Part shown: one piece after another, positions 1 through 9,690 of the stretch
How the letters are laid out: every line of letters starts with the position of its first letter
How positions within the stretch are numbered: the stretch's first letter is position 1
Source: Nemania diffusa
Lineage: Eukaryota; Ascomycota; Sordariomycetes; Xylariales; Xylariaceae
Assembly (NCBI GenBank): GCA_038501195.1
Contig: JBBPUQ010000003.1
Coordinates: 3,812,501 to 3,876,500, forward strand
Reading direction: 5' to 3'
DNA length: 64,000 nt
Position numbers and translations under genes: made by a program
The notes under the pieces: generated by a model
Told to the model about the DNA's origin: nothing
The model's input: only the letters and a program-made list of their open reading frames with translations
Database searches by the model: none

Positions 1-587
1 TTTAAGGCCATGACGCACCAAAAGCCCGTGTTTCTGGGCGACGCAGCAGGGTCGGAGTCTCCAAGAATGAGCCGCCGAACGTAACTATGAATACCGTCGG
101 CGCCGATGAGAATATCGCACTCGTGAGCGGTGCCATCGGCGAAATGAAGTTCCAGCGACTCGTCAGCTCTGTGGTCTACTTTGACGAGCTTCTTCGATGT
201 ATGCATGCGCGCCGGTGGCACGTCATCCAAAAGCGCCTTGAGAAAGGCGGCGCGATGTACGATGCTAGTCTGGAGTTCCCCTTTGGCAGGGTCGTCCTCC
301 AGATCGACGAGCACATTGCCACTGCCTTCTCCCTGAGCCAGCATATAGCGAGCCCCTTGCATAGCAACTGCCCCTGCATTCTTGAGGCACTGTGATGTTG
401 CTGGGCCGATGGCGTTGAGGGCTGCTAGCGCATTGCGTGTCATGGCCACGGCCGCCCCGGCTTGGACGAAATTCTCAGCCGACTCGAAGATATGTACATC
501 AAGGTGCGGCTCTTGGAGCAAGGCGTGGAGTAGAGATGCGCCCGCCAGGCCACCGCCTGATATTGCCACTCGTATGCTACCTGGCAT
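1..587 (-). CDS. FAD-dependent monooxygenase, N-terminal part (runs off left edge)
   Basis: Reading leftwards from the ATG at 587, one uninterrupted frame of 195 codons continues past base 1. The N-terminus has the dinucleotide-binding glycine motif GGGLAG at residues 11-16, followed about 20 residues later by an acidic ribose-binding position (HIFES). The second FAD motif, GADG, lies near residue 161. Order and spacing are those of group A flavoprotein hydroxylases (salicylate / 3-hydroxybenzoate hydroxylase type, FAD_binding_3), which use NAD(P)H and O2 to hydroxylate aromatic or other small substrates in the cytosol. The substrate cannot be read from this part. Many fungal secondary-metabolite clusters carry such an enzyme, and this one lies at the edge of a UstYa-containing region, so a cluster role is possible but unproven. 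The C-terminal half is outside the window. Confidence 0.85.
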   Translation of the reverse strand, partial: MPGSIRVAISGGGLAGASLLHALLQEPHLDVHIFESAENFVQAGAAVAMTRNALAALNAIGPATSQCLKNAGAVAMQGARYMLAQGEGSGNVLVDLEDDPAKGELQTSIVHRAAFLKALLDDVPPARMHTSKKLVKVDHRADESLELHFADGTAHECDILIGADGIHSYVRRLILGDSDPAASPRNTGFWCVMAL

Positions 588-1888
588 GATTAAATGCACT
601 GAGGATTGTCAGCTTCTCACCAAAAAGTTACGAATTCTTGAGGTGTAGAATTAAGCAAGTCTAGCGACGCTTGATGAGCAGAGTTATATAGGTAGTTTGC
701 TTTTGGATGGCTGTGAATGAGGCTCGGTCCCCTCGGTCATTGTGAGTGCACTCGATTGTTTGCCCCGCCTCGTGTAACTCGAAGACCATATTGATGCCGG
801 TGAGAGTGATAGTCCTAGGATTGCCACCAGAGGACTGGCACTAGTATGCGTATGAGCTTCGTGATAGGCACAGCGAGCTCCCTGCGCTTAGACACTGTCG
901 CATTTTGGGGTAGTGGTGTGAGTTTGTCTAGGTACTTTCTGCTTATCCCGATCCTGGCCTTGTTTCTATCATTAGATTATGTCGTGAGATATGCACATGA
1001 AAGACACGTCGCTTTGGTGATTATTTGGTCATTTTTTCGCCCCCAACCTTATAACAGGGTACCTACCCAACGGCTCCCGTGTTGCAGTTTGGGCACGTCA
1101 GTAATCTGAGTAATTCCCAACCAACTTTGTTTTTATACCGGTATAGCCTGCATAGCCTTTCAACGAAGACCTACATAGGTACCTAATAAATTCGGGAGAA
1201 GCGGAAGCTGGAGCCTCGTTTCATAGCATGCATGAGGCCATAGGTCGCTGACACAAAGTACTACCTACTGATGGATGGGCCACGCACCACTCGAGCCATT
1301 GTAATCACGTCTGGGTTTTATCTCACCCGTTTTGCTTCCCTCATCACTCGTAAATACACCTGCCGAGCCCGCTATTCACCAGGCAGCTTCGATATGCTAT
1401 TTGCTGAAGTGTAAAAAGGGGTAACAGGGGTAAGGAGTAAGGAGGGTAGTCGGCGATAATGTCGGAGTTTATCGGGGGAGATCTTGTACACTACGCATAA
1501 GACTGGTGGTGGGTTCAGCTAACACCCACAAAACAGCAAGGAGCGCACAATCTTATTGGGGTTTTATACGACGATTTTGTTGTGGAAGGGGTCTCTCAAT
1601 TGCATATATAGTAAAATACGAAGGCTTATTGCCTACAGAAGTGTAGATATTTATCTACCCCTGTAGAGATGAATGACGAGGGACTCATTAGGTTCCCCTA
1701 ATCCACTTCACGAAGTGACAAAAAACAAAGCAAAGTTGTGATTTATGCCTTGACGGACAGATGTGTTTAATCAGATAATCCTTATCATTCCGTAATAACT
1801 CCGTATATAATATACCTCTATGACCCCTACCATCTATCACAATGAATGGAAGACCTCTAAATAACTCAAGCCCACGTAGACTAGATAT
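588..1888. other. Intergenic, no gene recognised
   Basis: This 1.3 kb separates the divergent start of the FAD monooxygenase from the 3' end of the rhodopsin-domain gene. Frames of about 85 codons occur on the plus strand (for example 846-1109 and 1842-2099), but none has splice structure, a recognisable domain or coding-like composition. The first few hundred bases should contain the monooxygenase promoter. I see nothing else supportable. Confidence 0.6.
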
Positions 1889-3420
1889 TTATACTTCCAG
1901 GGCAGCGGGTTTCAACTCAAACCCCCCATCAAAGTGGCGTGTTGCTGGATTTTTGAGTTGCGTCGTTGATGTCCACGGCCTTTGGAATTCTTCGTTATGG
2001 GGGCCTTCATCCAAGCGTGAACCGCTATTACCGCGACTGCGAGCCCATAAAGACGGGATTGATGGAAATAAATGGAAAGACCGAAATCTAGATAGGTGAG
2101 GGTGATTGGCTGCCTCTTTCAGAATCCAGGTACATCGGGGAAGACACGCCACGAGAAACCCAACTCCAATCTCGATATATGTCCAGAAGATTATAATCGA
2201 TACAATTCCTATGAATAGTATTAGTGTCGTATCGACCCTGTGCCATGTTTTTGATCTTATTACCTATCTCATCTGCCGTCACTTGAGTGGTACCAAGAAT
2301 GAGTGTAGTTGGTTGCGTGTTACCTTGCATCACAACCTGAATCCAAATGATGGTCCTTAGCAAGCCAGCTATGACGGCGCTGAAAAGGTGTAAGTACAAT
2401 GGCAGCTCCTTCAACTTGTCCACAACGACTCGAGCAGAGCTTACAAGATACTAAAAAGGAATACGAAAGATGCTTGTATTTTCCTCTGAGAGCTCATCTT
2501 CAGTGTTCCGACCTGGTGCGATGTAAGTAGAGAATTCTCAAATTACTCCAGAGCAAGGCACGATGCACCATAACAAGAGGCTCTATCAGGATTGCGAGGT
2601 CCAAGGCCCAGCTGATAACGGCACTTGCAGCTTGTTGTGCAAAAGTGTTTATGCATTTGGTTCGAAGCGAATCTAGGCTTGTCCATGATGCAGATGGATT
2701 AGCACCGCAAACAAAGATGCAGGTAAACAGCAATGCGATCGCCCACATAACGACGACCACGATCAGGGTCCAGTTGACGTAATCGAATGCTGTTGTGTGT
2801 GCCCGACCTAATTATCACAGTAATCATAAGTGTCGTCACAACTGAAGAGGGTTTAGGCAGAAAGAGTGTGAGTTCTTGAAGAATGGTATAGACGTTACCT
2901 CTGAAGATGCGACGGAATAGAAACAATAATGCCAATTTGATGGATAGAACAGCCAGCACATGAACGATCCAAAAGGCGTACTCATACTATAAGGGTATGG
3001 TTCAGCATACTTCCATACACCATTGTCGATTGAACACGGCCTTACCTTTCCGAGCTGATACTGTTGAGTTGGGGTGATTGCTGGCAGCGAATGGCCGCCA
3101 ATGATCTGCAGTTGCGCTCCTAGATGAATATTGGCACACGATATTTAGAAATAGTGAGTAAGATCATATGAATCAGGTACCTGTTATGATGGCCGCACTA
3201 ATAGCAAGTGTGAAAAACTGCAAGTCATACTCAGCATCAGCAATCCTCTTTATATCATCTGGAGACTACTGACGAGGGCCGGTATGATCAGAATATCGTC
3301 TAACTCTAGCTTCAGAGAACTTCTTCGCCATCCAGCAGCCCGAGCTATAGAGGCGATGATAGCAAGGGCCGAAAATATGACACCAGTTGCCGTGAAACTG
3401 CTCTCACTGACATATGTCAT
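1889..3420 (-). CDS. Fungal rhodopsin-domain integral membrane protein
   Basis: Eight exons on the minus strand (3420-3274, 3217-3181, 3119-3046, 2986-2899, 2807-2569, 2512-2445, 2379-2334, 2263-1889) give 357 residues. The model matches the fungal rhodopsin-like domain family (Rhodopsin_dom_fun). It has an N-terminal membrane segment followed by LELDD, then YEYAFWIVHVLA and SIKLALLFLFRRIF at the third and fourth helices, then a cysteine-containing loop before DLAILIEPLVM. VGTLKMSSQRK follows, then FWTYIEIGVGFLVACLP at the last helix, and a polar cytosolic tail. The biochemical role of this family is unknown. Some members, such as Pth11-related proteins, act in surface sensing. The last two introns are the least certain; before they are removed the gene looks frameshifted, but with them it is intact. 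It ends about 1.4 kb from the first UstYa gene and could be a local partner or only a neighbour. Confidence 0.78.
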
Positions 3421-4860
3421 GGCTGGCGTTCCTTCGAAAACGACACAGAAATGTTCTAGTATGCGAAAACGGTTCCTAGCAGGTCAAACTTTCTTTGCGA
3501 CCAGAATACGTCGTTTGGTGTTGTGCAGGGCGACAGATTTTAAGACGGTAGATTAGGCCAGTATAATTGATGGATTTTTGAAGCTTGCGCTTTAAAGCTC
3601 TTCGCACCGCCACAGGCGGGATTCAAGATCTCCTTCGCCCCCAAAAGGGGAAATCTGTGTACTTGCATATGCCTCGAATAAGTTCGCAGTAGCTCACGAG
3701 GCAGCAATACCAGTTAGATTGACATCCCGGGAGGCAATGGCACCCATCTGCATATGAGTGCCGAGTGTTCAATGCCGTGATGTACAAACAGCGCCACTGG
3801 TTTAAGCCTCGGTTGCCTGCACCAGGTACCCTCGATTATCTAGGATCATGTATACTTAGCTCTGTCCCCAAGAAAAACAGATATGAGAGAACGGGCATTG
3901 CGCTACTAGGAAAGATTTGATAGGCTCGCTAAGCTAGGTACTTAAGCAGCAATACGGAGTAATATGTCGTACGGCTCTAGCAATTGTCACCCATGATTAG
4001 ATCACTAATACGGAGTACCTAATATAGTAAATAGCCCGCTCAGTGCTGCATTCTACATAAAATATGCCGTTGGCTCAAATTGATGACTTGTGTCTGCCGC
4101 GCCCCTTTATGCATGGAAGCCATCGTTGCAACCCTGAAAACGTTTGTAGACCCCGCGGTGGTGCTGACAAGGCGACTATGGATGCCTAAAACGTTGTTTT
4201 ATGTAGCTCGTAGCTCTGCATAACAATACTACGGTAGGGGTGTCATGAATGGCACCCTCCAGACGCACGCTTTCACTATTTGTCAAGACCGAGGGATCGT
4301 CGTCTGAGTTTGGATTGAAAACAACTTGTAAACTTCTAGGTGTACGTATCGCCGTAATTTTGATATCGAGTGGTAGTTGGTTTAGCAAGGCTGGCCGATC
4401 AGCAGGACTTCGGCGGTGAGTCGCACGTTGCACAAGATTCCTTCTCGGAAATATTTTACCGACCTACGTAGAGTCCGTTAGACCGATGGTGGTACAGGCC
4501 AGGAGGATGGCAATTGTTAGGCCGACGCTATCTTCTAGGAGTGTAAGGGTAAGGGTACTACTAATTAGCAAATGTGTCACAGAGTTCATAAGGAAAAACG
4601 CTCATTGATGATTATCATCATGCTGAGCTCTAGCATTCCACCACGATAGCAACATCACAACCCATGAGCCGCACCGCATGAGAGTGTGACGCTAATCACA
4701 TGACATGTTTATAACAGCGGGCGACGGGCGTATACAATCCCAAGCGAATATTTGAAGCAAATCAAGATAAGTTCGGCCTGTGAGCTCGGCCGCGTATTAT
4801 TTTCTGCAACTCGCAACCGGGTTACGGTGCATCTTGAAGTCTATCATACATATCCTGAGA
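3421..4860. other. Intergenic, no gene recognised
   Basis: This is a divergent interval between the rhodopsin-domain gene (minus) and the first UstYa gene (plus), so it should hold both promoters. Open frames here (such as 4176-4433 minus) are short and have no recognisable content. The plus-strand frame of the UstYa gene is open upstream to 4780, so a slightly earlier start or a 5' exon cannot be excluded. Confidence 0.55.
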
Positions 4861-5863
4861 ATGTTGTCTGACGCGACCTACGCGGAACAAAAACCATTCC
4901 TATCCAACCATGAAGATACTGGAGGCGGGGAAATCTTAGAGACCAAGAAGGGACGCTCAATATTTTGGAAACTCGGATTGCACATCGTGCTGTTTATTGT
5001 TCAGATTGGATTGATGGCATTGAACGTCGCCCTTCTCTGGAGAAATAACGCTGCAGCTTGGGACTACCAGAGAAATCATGAAAACTTCGACCAGACTTAC
5101 TTTAAGTGGCTCCAACAACCGCTCTGTCATGCTCTCGTATTGACAGATTCTTAGCTCCTGCGCAGTCGGTCGTTCAGTACATAGTCCAAGACTCTATGTT
5201 GCATTCTAGCTCTTTTACTGGTGAGCCACGTCCTGAAGTGGATCAGGCCTGGTCACAATTACTGCGCTGTAAGTGATGCCATAGGAATTGTCCTGAGCAA
5301 CCAGATCTAACAATCGTCCTTAGCGTCAATGATCAGAATATCCGAGGAGGAGCTGAATAGAATGAACAAGACTTCGATCAGACTTCGAGACGGTAGTGGC
5401 TATGTCGGCTATCTTGAGGCAATTCACATGCTTCATTGCGTGGTATCTAGCCTGTCCTCTTCCGTCTAGAAGAATTGTTGTTGACATATTTCACAGAAAA
5501 GAATGTACCAGTCAAGACACCCAGAACACTATGTCAAACTCCAGGGAACTGAGGCATTCTCGTCTGAGCATTGGGGTAAGCATATTCTAGGATCAGACAA
5601 TTTATTCTTCTCCTAAAACTAAATCGACAGACCATTGCCTCGAAGTCCTCCGTAAAGGTATTATGTGCAACGCCGACGTAACAATCAATACTTACCAATG
5701 GAAAACCCCCACCGAGATCAAAGGCCAGAGTTCCGGACCGCGTAAGTGCACGGATTGGGATCGCATACAGGCTTGGGCGGACGAAAGAATGCTGAAGTTT
5801 GATGGTGTCGACAACTATATTGATAAGTTGGTGCCTCAGGCGGTGGATATGATGACAGTATAA
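4861..5863 (+). CDS. UstYa-family (DUF3328) oxidase, copy 1
   Basis: Five exons (4861-5105, 5147-5268, 5324-5442, 5497-5575, 5631-5863) encode 265 residues, normal for the family. A cytosolic N-terminus of about 37 residues precedes one membrane helix (LHIVLFIVQIGLMALNVALLW). The lumenal domain carries both family signatures: HMLHC at residues 157-161 and HWDHC at 187-191, followed by CNADVT and a C-terminal CTDWDRIQAW. UstYa proteins are metal-dependent membrane oxidases. In ustiloxin, phomopsin, asperipin and victorin pathways they cyclise or oxidise ribosomal peptides, and in cyclochlorotine they modify a non-ribosomal peptide. The histidines and cysteines of both motifs are present, so the enzyme should be active. 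The first intron is only 41 nt. The paralogue at 8701-9690 has introns in the corresponding places. A candidate precursor-peptide gene lies between the two. Confidence 0.9.
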
Positions 5864-7445
5864 TCTCTTGTAGAGCAAGGATATTGCAATAATGACCCCT
5901 GAAATAAGGAGTACATCATGGAATTAGGTTACCTAAGGGTCATTAGAGGTATATAAACAATTAATTTATTTCCGCTGTTTCTAACCTCATAGCTAGTTCG
6001 CCGCGTTCTACCCATGTGAGCGTTTTCAATGCCACGAAGCTGTAGTTAGCTGTCACCGGCTTGTGGCTCCCGAGCTCTGCTGTATGCTTAATGTAAGCTA
6101 TAGCGGTCATGAAGTACCCAAGAACATCGGATGTGTTGATGGCCGCTATTAGGCCAATGAATAGCGTAACTCATCCAGCTGACGTACTATAATGATAGTA
6201 TTTGAACCCAAGGTCCCAAAGTCCAAATGAACAGAGGAATTCGACAGCCTCTGCCGGTGTGTAATTCGTGACGGTTACCTCGTAAAGATTTTCGGAGATA
6301 TATTTGACGTTGGATAGGCCTATCCCAATGATTGGCTATGACAGTAACTTGGTTGTGGGACATGGTGACAATTGCGCCTCTTTCTCAGATTCCTCCTGCA
6401 GGCTACAACGGCCCCGGCCCCCCATAGGCACAACGCCGACTGCTGGGCCACACTTCATTCAGACTTCGCCATGATACGTCCGCTCTATTGCCCGTTCCAC
6501 CAGACCACAGATGACGTGATCTCTTACCCTGCGCGCAATAGTCTTAAGCTAGGGTGACCTCCCCTGGTTCACATATGTAGATCAACCCAACAGACATGAA
6601 AATGCGCGAGTCTTGGTCAGACACGGTATTACCTACCACGCGTTCTAGTCCTGTCAAAGCAACCGGTACATGGAAGGAATGCGTCACACAATTAGTTAGG
6701 TAGAATTTATGATAAATCACTAGAAATATCTTATCCGGTGTCACAACATCCGTAGCTGCTACTGCGGTGTCGGTTTATCATCTCCGATTCGTCCTTCGCC
6801 GAGGCAAATCGCTCCGACTGTAAGAATTAGTTGCTCACTTTTACTCCTATTCTAGTCATCATAACGCTAAAAGCAGCTCTAAGTCCCGAATACGATTTCA
6901 AAAAAAGGAGATAGTGAGTAAGACTGCCAACTTTAGATCTGCTCGTCGACCACTCTATGCCTTTGCTATCCGGCTACCCAAGCTTTATTACTGCTTGGCT
7001 ATATATCGGGCATGCTCATTGATATGTCACTACTTACCATCTACCGGAATATCCGCGCCCAGAGCATAATCGTACCATTGCGATACTCAGACATTATCGT
7101 GATTGCAGTCCTGCCATATTATGCCCCCGGTGGAGGGGGGGGCGGTTGACTGTATTTGAATTGACAGGCATGAACCATGGAACATATTAAACGAATTCGC
7201 GTTTTCTGAACGATTGCGAGTCATAGTTTCAGAACTACCTATGCAATGAATTCAGAAGTAGCTTCTTGTCCGCGTACATAGCACCTCTCATACTCAAAAG
7301 CTTCCAAATCCACACCAATCAGCCAAATCGACCTCTACCACTTGTCCGCTGCCTAAAAATCAACCCGACACCGAGGGAACAGCACCATGCCAGAGCTGCA
7401 CTCTCAAACAAGATTGTCGGTGTCAACAGTGCTTCTGCGTCCAGC
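5864..7445. other. Interval with one partial gene-like segment
   Basis: Apart from the minus-strand coding-like segment at 5961-6330, described separately, the interval contains only short open frames. One of these, 6544-6744 minus, could be an upstream exon of that same segment. A G-run (GTGGAGGGGGGGGC) sits at about 7130-7144. I recognise nothing else. Confidence 0.5.
5961..6330 (-). pseudogene. 3' end of an unrecognised gene, possibly a remnant
   Basis: On the minus strand a coding-like segment from about 6330 to 6188 joins, across a 42-nt GTACGT...AATAG intron (6187-6146), to a final exon 6145-5961 ending in TAA. The joined stretch has a well-formed, protein-like composition. It runs from LYEVTVTNYTPAEAVEFLCS through FGLWDLGFKYYHY and NTSDVLGYFMTAIAYIKH to a charged C-terminus ending ETAEIN. 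I cannot name the family. No convincing 5' exons or start codon were found, although an open stretch at 6744-6544 might belong to it. It is therefore either a gene whose remaining exons I failed to assemble or a decayed remnant. It lies inside the UstYa locus, which makes its identity worth settling. Confidence 0.3.
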
Positions 7446-7648
7446 CTAGAAACCCCAGTCGGGGTCGAACTCCGTGGTTCCATCTCGAGGTTCTACAGTA
7501 TTGTCTGTATTTTCACAAGGTGCATAAGTAATTATTTGAGATATAGAGATGAATCAAACAGTATGAATCTGGGGGTATTAGTACCTGTAGCGAGAGGCGC
7601 TGCTGCCGAGGCAGCGGCGAGAAAGACAGCCAATAGAATGTATCTCAT
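7446..7648 (-). CDS. Candidate RiPP precursor: 40-residue secreted peptide
   Basis: The ATG at 7648 opens exon 1 (7648-7585), which encodes a textbook signal peptide: MRY, then ILLAVFLAAASAAA, with a likely cut after an ASA or AAA site. Removing an 80-nt intron (7584-7505, GTACTA...ATACAG) joins it in frame to exon 2 (7504-7446) for 40 residues in total. The mature tail is acidic and ends EPRDGTTEFDPDWGF. A Pro-Arg pair precedes the last 12 residues and is a possible Kex2-type cut site; those 12 residues contain Phe, Trp and Phe. The gene sits between two UstYa-family genes, the position the precursor gene occupies in dikaritin-type clusters, but it has one putative core rather than tandem repeats. 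If the intron is retained, the frame instead stops after about 38 residues (tail TPRFILFDSSLYLK). The signal peptide is clear; the RiPP role is inferred from context. Confidence 0.45.
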
Positions 7649-8700
7649 GATGTTACAAGGCTTTGTGGCTGAGCTATGGTGTTTATATCTTATATCGTGG
7701 GGTGTTATTGTTTTTGTCTGAACTTCTATGCCTTCAGAAGCAGCCGCGGAGGGAGAGACGAGTTGATTTATAGGTGCCTCATGGAACAGTTCCCTGGCAC
7801 TTTGGTGAGCAGATAACTGTTGACGGGCAAGACTCTGATGTCAGTTGAAAGTGGAACGTTAGATTGAGTCAAGGCCTAGCACGTAGGGCGATAAACGCAC
7901 GCCCTAGCTAATCATGATTATCAAACGCCGAGCATGTTAAGATGTAGGTTTTCACAAGGCATAAAGGTCGATCTTCACCGAAGTGGGGATATTAGTGAGG
8001 CGGGCATCGAGATAGAATACGCAGCTGCTCCCCTACCGCTAGTACGTGACACCGATTTCCAACTCTTCGTTGCCGGCGCAAGAAAGTATGGTTTTTCTAC
8101 AATGTAGTCCTACCAGTGGAGGATATGACTCCGGCTTAGCCAGCATTATAGATTGCATAGTATTCGTCCACAATGACTAGCATACCTGCATTGCCTCCAA
8201 CATTATGGATGGGAGAATCCCGACGTTACACATCTTTCTTTGCCGCAGAAAGATGCCTCGACAAGATCACATCCGGGAGGGAAGGTCGAAAAGGGGTTTT
8301 ATCTGCTGATGAAGCAATGTGAAATCCGGATTTCCAATTAAGGATGTTATGGTCGCAGGTCCAGCTGTGTTTTCACTCAGAGTTAGGCAAGTAATGATCA
8401 ATTGTTCGGTGTTAAACCTTTTGTTTCATGTACAACAATAAGTACATGCGCAATATAATAACGGGGATAGGGCTGACAAGATGCAATGCTGCATCTGATG
8501 ACGTATTGGTTATTATTTTGTCAGAAATACCGCTATTCAAGCAGGATCGTCGTGTCCAACAATTTCCACCTGGACTTTCGGGGACTTATATCAACGGAGC
8601 CCCGCATTCTTTTTGTTGTATTTACGGTTTTGCCTTCGTACTCGAAGCCTCTATTAGCACGTAGGTTGTGCTATGTTATTATGAAATTCCAGCACCAGCC
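7649..8700. other. Intergenic between candidate precursor and second UstYa gene
   Basis: This is about 1.05 kb between divergent genes, so both promoters should be here. Short plus-strand frames at 8428-8743 lead up to the UstYa start, but they show no membrane segment or motif and are probably non-coding or 5' UTR. No repeat or RNA gene was recognised. Confidence 0.5.
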
Positions 8701-9690
8701 ATGGATCAAGAATGTAGCCCATTTTTGCCCAACGATGACATAGACGACAAGACCAATCAACCAACCTTTCGGGATTCACATAATCAGAGGGCCCGAGTTC
8801 TGCGAATTTCGGCCGTGGCTAATTGTCTTTTGTTACTCATATGTGTGGTTGAAAGTATCGCTCTTTGGAGCCTTTTGAGTTCCAGCTCGAGGGGAACAGG
8901 CAATCCAAAATGCAATCAAGGACCTCCTAAGCCGTACTGTAAGGGACCTGTGACTTACGCAAAAAAATGACGGACTGACAGAGATCTAGCACCTGCAAGT
9001 GCTGTAATAGAATTCGAGCAGCGACCGATGACATTCAACGATACTCAGTTCACTGGATATCCTGACTCAATCTGGGAAAAGTCGATGCAGGAGTTACTGG
9101 CTGGTGAGTGTACACCCAAAGCCGCCTTCTCTATTTTCACACACAATCTGACCGTACCAGGCACTCTCTTCAGGATATCAGAAGCCGAGCTCAAACGGCA
9201 CGGGTCAGATGCCATTCCATTGAAAGGCGGAGGTTTTGCTGCTGGTCTTGGCATTTCACATCACCTACATTGTGTGGTACGTCTGCATTACAATAGGTTA
9301 AACCCCACATAAAGGAAGATGCTGATGAGCCTGCCGCTACCACTAGAAAAAGATCAAACAACTCTTGTACCGCGAGTACTTCTATCCCGAGATAAGCCTA
9401 AACAGTGAGGAATACATGCTACTCCAAAGGCATGCAGGTAGGTATCATTTCTGTCTCGATGCCATCAGTAGCTAACATTCAAAGACCACTGTCTTGATTT
9501 CCTGCGTCAAGATGTCATGTGCCGCATTGACTATTCTCTCTATACATTGTACTGGGGGAATGAGAGCCAGTCTTCCCAGGGACTTCTGTTACATCACTAT
9601 CCCAACGACCAGAGATGCATCAATTGGGAAAAGGTGCACGCATGGATGAGAGCGAGGGAAGTAAGCTCCGACATGCTCACAGGACCATAA
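8701..9690 (+). CDS. UstYa-family (DUF3328) oxidase, copy 2
   Basis: Five exons (8701-8938, 8990-9103, 9161-9276, 9347-9437, 9485-9690) encode 254 residues. A polar N-terminus is followed by one membrane helix (NCLLLLICVVESIALWSLL). The lumenal domain has SPASAVIEFE, the usual start of the conserved region, then HHLHC (HxxHC at residues 151-155) and HADHC (185-189), then CRIDYSLYTLYW and a CINWEKVHAW C-terminus. The introns after the HxxHC motif and inside the D codon of HxDHC match those of copy 1, so the two are paralogues by descent. Ustiloxin-type pathways need two such proteins acting together, and a pair of divergent copies is typical. Exon 3 was started at 9161 because this gives the family's LFRISEAEL; the intron before it also reads open, so a retained form is possible. 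Confidence 0.9.

Noticed and set aside
846..1109. 87-codon plus-strand frame with a hydrophobic stretch
   Set aside because: Isolated, without splice sites or family resemblance; such frames are expected by chance.
2445..2512. Apparent frameshift in the rhodopsin-domain gene
   Set aside because: A GTAAGC donor at 2444 and a CTTTTCAG acceptor at 2380 restore the frame and give the expected FVFLFSIFAVIAGLLRTIIW helix, so no mutation is needed.
7266..7721. 151-codon plus-strand frame over the peptide gene
   Set aside because: It has no signal peptide, domain or coding bias; its C-terminal hydrophobic part is the reverse reading of the peptide gene's leader. I cannot fully exclude it without transcripts.
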